45,844 nucleotides of DNA. Origin: Paractinoplanes deccanensis. Its GTDB lineage: Bacteria > Actinomycetota > Actinomycetes > Mycobacteriales > Micromonosporaceae. The notes beneath the pieces are model-generated. The model saw nothing but the letters and a program-made list of their open reading frames with translations, was not told where the DNA came from and searched no databases. Shown here piece after piece: positions 40,090-45,844 of the stretch (positions within the stretch are counted from its first letter, which is position 1; each line of letters begins with the position of its first letter). The stretch is taken from the NCBI RefSeq assembly GCF_016862115.1, contig NZ_BOMI01000176.1, forward strand, positions 1 through 45,844. Direction: 5' to 3'. The translations under genes were made by a program, and so were the position numbers.

Positions 40090-41565
40090 TCACGGCGTGT
40101 CCGCCGGTCCGCCGAGGCTGGAGGCGGCGAGCGCCAGCCAGAGCTGCACCCGGTCGGCCGTGTGGGTCAGGCAGCGGCCGGTCAGCCGTTCGATCTGGCC
40201 GATGCGGTAGCGCACCGTGTTGCGGTGGACGATCAGCCGGTCGGCGACCGCGGCCACCGACCCGTCGGCGTCCAGATAGGCGCGCAGGGTGGCCACCAGC
40301 GAGCCGGCGTGGGCGGCGTCGAACTCGCGCAGCGGCCGCAGCACGTCGCGGGCCAGGTCGCGCAGCGGCACGTCCTCGCTGGCCAGCAGAAGGCCGGAGA
40401 GGCTCATCTGCTGGCGCTCGTTGATGCCGGGCCCGCGGGTCATCGCCTCGTGCGCCTCGTAGTAGCTCCAGCGCAGGCCGGTCATGCCCGCGTACCAGCC
40501 GCCGATGCCGACGCGCACCTCGTCGCCGTGCCGTGACAGGTGGGCGCTGAGCAGCAGCGCGGCCTCGCGGGCGGACTGGCCGGGCTCGAGCACGGCGATC
40601 AGGCAGTCGGCGAGGATCGCGGTGGTGGCGCCGGCCAGCGGCGGGCTGCTGACGAGCTTGCGCAGCAGGTCGCCGCCGTAGTCCACGGTGGCCACGAGCA
40701 GCGCGTGCTCGTCGCTCGCCCGGATGCCGAAGGGCGAGAGCCGCCGCTCGGCCTCGGGCGCGCCGATCGTGCCACGCACCAGGTCTTCGAGGACCTGCCC
40801 CGCGAGCCGTCGCTTGCCGGCCAGCTCGGCCTGGCGCCGGGCCAGTTCCAGACCCACCAGCGAGACCGCGTACGGGAGGACGTCCGCCGAGCGGCGAGGG
40901 CGCCGGCAGCAGAGGTACGCCACGACGGTGTCCTCCACGCTCACCGGCACCGCCTGGGGCAGGTCGCCGCCGCCCGGACGGCGCGCCAGGATCTGCTCGA
41001 CCGGCCACGACGCGCTCGCCGGCGCCGTGGCGAGCACCCGCCCGTACAGGTCGAGGACCATCGCCGGGGCGCCCAGGATCTGGTGCAGCGCGTCGATCAG
41101 CGCGCCGAGCCCGCGCCCGGACAGCAGCGCCCGGGCCAGCGTGTCGTGCTCGTCGAGCAGGTCGGCGAAGCGGCCGTACTGCTCCTCGAGGATCCGGTCG
41201 GCGACGAACCGGTCGACGGCGATGAACGGCGTCTCGTACGGGATCTCCAGCACCGGCAGCCGGCGCTCCCGGGCCTCCGCGAGCGTCGCGGGCGGGACGC
41301 TCGCGTGGGTCAGCCCGACGCCGAAGCCGAGCCCGGCCGCCCGGCCCTCCGCGACCCGGCCGACGAACTGCCGCTGCGCGGCCTCGTCGAGCTGGCTGAG
41401 CCCGGTGGTCAGCACCAGCTCGCCCCCGCTGAGGAACGGCCGCGGGTCGGCGAGCTCGGTCACCGCGCACCACCGCACCGGCTGGTTGAGCGCCACCGGG
41501 TCGCCGTCGGCGAGGCGCAGGCGCAGCTCCGGATCGGCGAGCACGTCGGCCAGGCGCAGCGTCAT
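40090..41565 (-). CDS. PucR family transcriptional regulator
   Basis: The 491-aa protein has an N-terminal PucR domain (about 1-125: LRLADVLADPELRLRLAD, LVLTTG), a central GGDEF-like/CdaR region and the C-terminal PucR helix-turn-helix VAAVADRLIVHRNTVRYRIGQIERLTGR. Family members respond to purine, amino acid or amine metabolites. ATG 41565 is 6 nt after a -10-like TACAGT (reverse strand 41577-41572), so the message is probably leaderless. It is divergent from the polyamine-type importer and probably controls it. Confidence 0.92.
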   Translation of the reverse strand: MTLRLADVLADPELRLRLADGDPVALNQPVRWCAVTELADPRPFLSGGELVLTTGLSQLDEAAQRQFVGRVAEGRAAGLGFGVGLTHASVPPATLAEARERRLPVLEIPYETPFIAVDRFVADRILEEQYGRFADLLDEHDTLARALLSGRGLGALIDALHQILGAPAMVLDLYGRVLATAPASASWPVEQILARRPGGGDLPQAVPVSVEDTVVAYLCCRRPRRSADVLPYAVSLVGLELARRQAELAGKRRLAGQVLEDLVRGTIGAPEAERRLSPFGIRASDEHALLVATVDYGGDLLRKLVSSPPLAGATTAILADCLIAVLEPGQSAREAALLLSAHLSRHGDEVRVGIGGWYAGMTGLRWSYYEAHEAMTRGPGINERQQMSLSGLLLASEDVPLRDLARDVLRPLREFDAAHAGSLVATLRAYLDADGSVAAVADRLIVHRNTVRYRIGQIERLTGRCLTHTADRVQLWLALAASSLGGPADTP

Positions 41566-41695
41566 GACGGGACTGTACGGGCGCACAACACCGTCGCGTA
41601 AGGACTGTGCGGCCGTCCATTTACCGACATGAGCGCCGACCAATACGGTGTGCTGCACAACGCCGGAGAGGGGACGCCGCGGCGATGGTGAGCGC
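41566..41695. promoter_or_regulatory. Divergent pucR/pot promoter region with an 11-bp direct repeat
   Basis: GGACTGTACGG (41570-41580) and GGACTGTGCGG (41602-41612) repeat in the same orientation with a 32-bp step, about three helical turns. The first covers the pucR -10 (TACAGT on the minus strand). A plausible plus-strand promoter for the importer is TTTACC (41620-41625) with TACGGT (41644-41649), spacer 18. The repeats are therefore candidate PucR sites acting on both promoters. Confidence 0.55.
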
Positions 41696-42736
41696 ATGAG
41701 TGAGGCCGCGATCCGGCTGACCGGCCTGAAGAAGTCCTTCGGCCCGGTGCGGGCCGTGGCGGGCATCGACCTGGAGATCGCGGACGGCGAGTTCTTCTCG
41801 TTGCTGGGGCCGTCCGGTTCGGGCAAGACCACCGTGCTGCGGATGATCGCCGGCTTCGAGCTGCCCACCGCCGGCACCGTCGCGCTCAGCGGGCGCGACG
41901 TCACCCGGCTCGCGCCGTTCGAGCGCGACGTGAACACCGTCTTCCAGGACTACGCGCTGTTCCCGCACCTCAGCGTGATCCAGAACGTCGAGTACGGCCT
42001 CAAGGTCCGCAAGGTCCCGCGCGCGGAACGCCGGCGGCGGGCCGAGGAGGCGCTCGCCTCGGTGCGGCTCGAGGGCTTCGGCGATCGCCGGCCCGGCGCG
42101 ATGTCCGGCGGGCAGCGGCAGCGGGTGGCGCTCGCCCGGGCGCTGGTCAACCGTCCCAAGGTGCTGCTGCTCGACGAGCCGCTCGGCGCGCTCGACCTCA
42201 AGCTGCGCGAGCAGATGCAGGTGGAGCTCAAGCAGATCCAGCGCGACGTCGGGATCACCTTCGTCTTCGTCACGCACGACCAGGACGAGGCGCTGACCAT
42301 GAGCGACCGGGTCGCGGTCTTCGACAACGGCCGCATCGCGCAGGTCGGCACCCCCGAGGAGGTGTACGAGCGTCCGGCCAGCCCGTTCGTCGCGGGCTTC
42401 GTCGGCACGTCCAACCTGCTCACCGGCGACGTGGCGCGAGCCGTGCTCGGCCGGGACGGTGCTTACTCCGTACGGCCGGAGAAGGTGATTTTGACTGTCG
42501 ACGGCGACACGGGAGCCGCCGGAACCGTCGCCGAGGTGATCTATGCGGGGCCGGTGACCAGGTTCGTGGTCGATCTGGACGCCGGCGCGCGGGTCGTGGT
42601 GGTGGAGCAGAACAGGCGCACCGGCACCGCGGCGCTGAACGAGATGCGGGGGAAGAGAGTTCGGCTGACCTGGCACGAGGAGCACGTCATCGAGATTCCC
42701 TCTTCGAAGGAGACGGCTGATGCGGCACAGAGGTAA
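41696..42736 (+). CDS. potA: Polyamine-type ABC transporter ATP-binding protein (PotA-like)
   Basis: The 346-aa protein has Walker A GPSGSGKT (38-45), the Q-loop VFQDYALFPHL, ABC signature MSGGQRQR (136-143), Walker B VLLLDEP (156-162) and the switch His in FVTHDQDEAL. A C-terminal TOBE regulatory domain follows (about 250-335). The TOBE part and gene context point to spermidine/putrescine or related importers. ATG 41696 follows GGTGAGC. It overlaps the binding-protein gene by 17 bp. Confidence 0.94.
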   Translation: MSEAAIRLTGLKKSFGPVRAVAGIDLEIADGEFFSLLGPSGSGKTTVLRMIAGFELPTAGTVALSGRDVTRLAPFERDVNTVFQDYALFPHLSVIQNVEYGLKVRKVPRAERRRRAEEALASVRLEGFGDRRPGAMSGGQRQRVALARALVNRPKVLLLDEPLGALDLKLREQMQVELKQIQRDVGITFVFVTHDQDEALTMSDRVAVFDNGRIAQVGTPEEVYERPASPFVAGFVGTSNLLTGDVARAVLGRDGAYSVRPEKVILTVDGDTGAAGTVAEVIYAGPVTRFVVDLDAGARVVVVEQNRRTGTAALNEMRGKRVRLTWHEEHVIEIPSSKETADAAQR

Positions 42737-43922
42737 GGCGCTGGTCTCGGTCCTGGCGGTGGGTGTGCTGGCGCTCGCCGGCTGCGGGGGAGGGGACGAC
42801 GGCGGCTCGGGATCGGGCCCGGGCGGCATGAGCGTCCCGAAGGTCGACAAGATGGCGCAGCTCGGCGCGGGCGAGGGCACGGTCAACGTCATCGCCTGGG
42901 CCGGGTACGTCGAGGACGGCTCCACCGACCCCAAGGTGGACTGGGTGACCGGCTTCGAGAAGGAGACCGGCTGCCAGGTCAACACCAAGGTCGCGGGCAC
43001 CTCCGACGAGATGGTCGCGCTCATGAAGACCGGCGAGTACGACGTGGTCTCCGCCTCGGGCGACGCCTCGCTGCGGCTGATCTACGGCGGTGACGTGGCA
43101 CCGGTCAACACCGACCTGATCGGCAACTACAAGGACGTCTTCGAGGGCCTGAAGAACAAGACGTGGAACTCGGTGGACGGCCAGCCCTACGGCGTCCCGC
43201 ACGGCCGCGGCGCCAACCTGCTCATGTACCGCACCGACACGGTGAAGCCGGCGCCGACCTCGTGGAGCGCGGTCTTCGACCCCAGCTCTCCCTACAAGGG
43301 CAAGATCACCGCGTACGACTCGCCGATCTACATCGCCGACGCGGCGCTCTACCTGATGAAGACCAAGCCGGAGCTGGGCATCAAGAACCCGTACGCGCTG
43401 GACGACGCCCAGTTCAAGGCCGCCACCGACCTGCTCACCCAGCAGAACGACCTGATCGGCGAATACTGGTCCGACTACACCAAGGAAGTGCAGGCCTTCA
43501 AGAGCGGCGACTCGGTGCTCGGCACGACATGGCAGGTCATCGCCAACCTGGCCAAGGCCGACAAGGCCCCGGTCGAGGCGATCCTGCCCACCGAGGGCGC
43601 GACCGGCTGGTCCGACACCTGGATGATCTCGTCGAAGGCGAAGCACCCGAACTGCGGCTACCTCTGGATGAACCACATCATCTCGCCGAAGGCGAACGCC
43701 GGCGTCGCGGAGTGGTTCGGCGAGGCGCCGGCCAACAAGCTCTCCTGCGCCGAGACCGCCGACAAGAACCACTGCGCGACGTTCCACGCCGAGGACGAGA
43801 AGTACTTCGAGCAGGTCTGGTACTGGACCACGCCGCTCGCGCAGTGCGTGGACGGCCGCACGGACGTCACCTGCAAGGACTACGCGGCCTGGACCCAGGC
43901 CTGGACGACGATCAAGGGATAG
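42720..43922 (+). CDS. potD: Polyamine-type substrate-binding lipoprotein (PotD-like)
   Basis: The 400-aa protein starts at ATG 42720 after AAGGAGAC. Its lipoprotein signal ends in LALAGC (Cys22) and a Gly/Ser/Asp linker follows. The mature domain has VNVIAWAGYVEDG, YDVVSASGDASLRLIYGGDVAPVN and GVPHGRGANLLMYRTD, the pattern of extracellular PotD-type proteins. Near the C-terminus several extra cysteines (LSCAETADKNHC, QCVDGRTDVTC) may form disulfides. Ligand specificity (putrescine, spermidine or another cationic compound) is not resolved. Confidence 0.93.
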   Translation: MRHRGKALVSVLAVGVLALAGCGGGDDGGSGSGPGGMSVPKVDKMAQLGAGEGTVNVIAWAGYVEDGSTDPKVDWVTGFEKETGCQVNTKVAGTSDEMVALMKTGEYDVVSASGDASLRLIYGGDVAPVNTDLIGNYKDVFEGLKNKTWNSVDGQPYGVPHGRGANLLMYRTDTVKPAPTSWSAVFDPSSPYKGKITAYDSPIYIADAALYLMKTKPELGIKNPYALDDAQFKAATDLLTQQNDLIGEYWSDYTKEVQAFKSGDSVLGTTWQVIANLAKADKAPVEAILPTEGATGWSDTWMISSKAKHPNCGYLWMNHIISPKANAGVAEWFGEAPANKLSCAETADKNHCATFHAEDEKYFEQVWYWTTPLAQCVDGRTDVTCKDYAAWTQAWTTIKG

Positions 43923-43923
43923 C

Positions 43924-44763
43924 GTGGCGTTCTTTCACCGGCACCCGCGCCTGCGCCTGGCCGGGTTGCTCTCGGCGCCCCTGATGTGGCTGGCCGTCGC
44001 CTACCTCGGCGCCCTCGCGGTGCTGCTGGTGTCGGCGTTCTGGACCGTCAACGGGTTCACCGGCGAGGTGGTCCGGGAGTTCACGCTCGCGAACTTCCGG
44101 ACCCTCGTCACCGAGGAGGTCTACCGCAACGTCACGCTGCGCAGCATCGGGGTGGCCGTCGCGGTCACCGCGATCTGCGTGGTGCTGGCCGTGCCGATGG
44201 CCTTCTACATGGCCAAGGTGGCCGCGCCACGGTCGCGGCACTGGCTGGTCATCCTGATCCTCACGCCGCTGTGGGCGTCCTATCTGGTCAAGGCGTACGC
44301 CTGGCGCGTGCTGCTCGCCAACGACGGCCCGGTGGACTGGCTCTTCTTCGGACACGGCCCCGGATACGGGCTCCTCGCTACCGTTGTCGTGCTCACGTAC
44401 CTGTGGCTGCCATACATGATCCTGCCCTTGTACGCCGGCCTGGAACGCATGCCGTCGTCCCTGCTGGAGGCGTCCGGCGACCTGGGCGCTCGGCCGTTGC
44501 GGACCTTCCGGGCGGTGGTGCTGCCGTTGCTGGTGCCATCGATCATCGCGGGTTCGATCTTCACGTTCTCGCTGTCGCTCGGCGACTACATCACGGTGCA
44601 GATCGTCGGCGGCAAGACCCAGCTGCTGGGCAACCTGGTCTACGCCAACATCGGCGCCGCGAACAACCTGCCCTTCGCCGCGGCGATCGCCACCGTCCCC
44701 GTCCTCATCATGGTCATCTACCTGGTGGCGGTCCGCCGCTCCGGCGCCCTGGAGGAGCTGTGA
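43924..44763 (+). CDS. potB: Polyamine-type ABC transporter permease (PotB-like)
   Basis: The 279-aa protein has six membrane segments and the EAA coupling loop SSLLEASGDLGARPLRTFRAVVLPLLVPSI. The start is GTG 43924, two bases after the binding-protein stop. It overlaps the next permease gene by 4 bp. It forms the inner-membrane channel with the PotC-like protein. Confidence 0.93.
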   Translation: MAFFHRHPRLRLAGLLSAPLMWLAVAYLGALAVLLVSAFWTVNGFTGEVVREFTLANFRTLVTEEVYRNVTLRSIGVAVAVTAICVVLAVPMAFYMAKVAAPRSRHWLVILILTPLWASYLVKAYAWRVLLANDGPVDWLFFGHGPGYGLLATVVVLTYLWLPYMILPLYAGLERMPSSLLEASGDLGARPLRTFRAVVLPLLVPSIIAGSIFTFSLSLGDYITVQIVGGKTQLLGNLVYANIGAANNLPFAAAIATVPVLIMVIYLVAVRRSGALEEL

Positions 44764-45575
44764 CGCTGTCCGCCTGGTCCCGCTGGGCGCTGCGCGCCTT
44801 CATGGCCGTGGGCCTGACGTTCATCTACGTCCCGCTGCTGCTGGTGCTGGTCAACTCGTTCAACGGCGACCGCACCTTCGCCTGGCCCCCGCACGACTGG
44901 ACGACCCGCTGGTGGTCGGCGGCCTGGCAGAACGCCGGCGCCCGCGAAGCCCTGGCCACGTCGGTGAAGGCCGGCCTCGGCGCCACGGCCATCGCCCTGG
45001 TGCTGGGCACGATGGTCGCGTTCGCCGTGCACCGCTTCACGTTCTTCGGCAGGGACGCGGTGTCCCTGCTGATCGTGCTGCCGATCGCCCTGCCCGGCAT
45101 CGTCACGGGCATCGCCCTGGACAGCGCGTGGCGCTCGGTCATCGCCCCGCTGGGCCTGGGCAAGGGCCTGTTCTCGGTGATCGTCGGCCACGCCACCTTC
45201 TGCGTGGTCATCGTCTACAACAACGTCCTGGCCCGCCTGCGCCGCAGCGGCGTCTCCTTCGAAGAAGCCTCGTCGGACCTGGGCGCGTCGCCGTTCCAGA
45301 CCTTCCGCCACATCACGTTCCCGCTGATGCGCTCGGCCCTGCTGGCGGGCGGGTTGCTGGCCTTCGCCCTCTCCTTCGACGAAATCATCGTCACGACCTT
45401 CACGGCCGGTCCGGGCATCCAGACCCTGCCGATCTGGATTTTCAACAACCTGTTCCGCCCCAACCAGGCCCCTGTGGTGAACCTGGTGGCGGCCGCCCTG
45501 ATCGTCCTCTCGGTCCTGCCGGTGTGGTTGGCCCAGCGGCTGGCCGGCCCCGAAGCGGGCGCGAGCCGCACGTAG
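44760..45575 (+). CDS. potC: Polyamine-type ABC transporter permease (PotC-like)
   Basis: The 271-aa protein has six membrane segments with the EAA loop VSFEEASSDLGASPFQTFRHITFPLMRSALL and the PotC-type LAFALSFDEIIVTTFTAG. The start is GTG 44760, overlapping the PotB-like stop (GTGA). It is the last visible gene of the importer operon. No terminator is visible before the right-edge repeats. Confidence 0.93.
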   Translation: MTLSAWSRWALRAFMAVGLTFIYVPLLLVLVNSFNGDRTFAWPPHDWTTRWWSAAWQNAGAREALATSVKAGLGATAIALVLGTMVAFAVHRFTFFGRDAVSLLIVLPIALPGIVTGIALDSAWRSVIAPLGLGKGLFSVIVGHATFCVVIVYNNVLARLRRSGVSFEEASSDLGASPFQTFRHITFPLMRSALLAGGLLAFALSFDEIIVTTFTAGPGIQTLPIWIFNNLFRPNQAPVVNLVAAALIVLSVLPVWLAQRLAGPEAGASRT

Positions 45576-45579
45576 TCGC

Positions 45580-45844
45580 GCTTCCGCCCGGCCGGGTGCT
45601 GCGTTTCCGGTTGGCCGCAGCGTTTCCGTCCGGCCGTCCGCGGTGGTTCCGCCTGGCCGCGTGCTGTGTTCCGTCTGGCCGCGTGCCGCTGCGTTTCCGC
45701 TCGGCTCGGCGCTGTGCGTCCGCCTGGCTGTTGCGTTCCGCCCGGCTGCGTGCTGCGGTTCCGCTCGGCCACTGCGTTTCCGTCCGCCTGGCCCGCTGTG
45801 TTCCGTCCGGCTGCGTGCTGCGGTTCTGCTCGGCCGCTGCGTTT
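45580..45844. repeat. Degenerate short tandem repeats at the right edge
   Basis: From just after the PotC-like stop codon to the window end the sequence repeats blocks of the type GCGTTTCCG[TC]C[CT]GGCCG, with GTGCTG insertions, at irregular 15-25 bp steps. About a dozen copies are visible. No coding frame or terminator is supported. The unit is unrelated to the other arrays. Confidence 0.8.

Noticed and set aside
36825..40424. 1199-codon plus-strand open frame.
   Set aside because: It overlaps a DHA2 gene antisense and the hybrid kinase in another frame; composition is typical of shadow frames.

Overview
The window is about 70% or more GC, uses GTG and TTG starts freely, and has strongly GC-biased third codon positions. 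Its gene set (MalEFG importer without its own ATPase, PadR/HAAS pair, PucR and LacI regulators, lipoproteins with serine- and proline-rich spacers) fits a filamentous actinomycete, plausibly Micromonosporaceae such as Actinoplanes. The genus is inference. No rRNA, tRNA, CRISPR, insertion sequence, phage or integrase gene was found.

Layout. 1-1000: mini-repeats, a decayed serine-hydrolase remnant and 39-40 bp repeats. 1003-3671: FAD monooxygenase plus Rid-family protein, divergent from a TetR regulator across two copies of one palindrome. 8940 down to 3685 (minus): surface-polysaccharide operon with a nucleotide-sugar dehydratase, a UDP-sugar dehydrogenase, a phosphoglycosyl transferase, an atypical PLP aminotransferase-like protein and a VOC protein. 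A GT4 glycosyltransferase diverges from it. 10297-13916: VanZ-like protein and LuxR regulator, divergent from a lipoprotein and a processive membrane GT2 glycosyltransferase. 13985-14525: membrane protein gene that changes frame. 14585-26662: maltodextrin locus (LacI regulator, MalE, MalF, MalG, cytoplasmic GH13, secreted amylase-pullulanase). 26663-27457: convergent gap with a palindromic satellite array. 27458-30656: TauE/SafE permease, histidine phosphatase, NAD(P)H-hydrate dehydratase-like protein, CBS protein. 30899-34094: PadR, HAAS membrane protein, RecQ-like helicase. 34415-38135: two DHA2 drug transporters flanking a TetR regulator. 38239-41565: hybrid sensor kinase and PucR regulator. 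41696-45575: polyamine-type ABC importer. The right edge is again repeats.

How genes work together. The amylase-pullulanase cuts starch or pullulan outside the cell, MalEFG imports the dextrins, the cytoplasmic GH13 enzyme degrades them, and the LacI regulator probably represses the operon through CTTGCAG boxes. The polysaccharide operon and the GT2/lipoprotein pair probably make or export a cell-surface glycan under the LuxR regulator. PucR, divergent from the Pot importer, probably senses a polyamine or amine-derived compound.

Two features recur. At least nine loci carry short tandem repeats with unrelated units, several starting at stop codons or inside the 3' parts of genes. Five regulator genes have a -10-like hexamer 6-8 nt before the start codon, the layout of leaderless mRNAs. 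The most unusual non-coding element is the roughly 36-bp-period array of GAACGTTC palindromes at 27003-27406.
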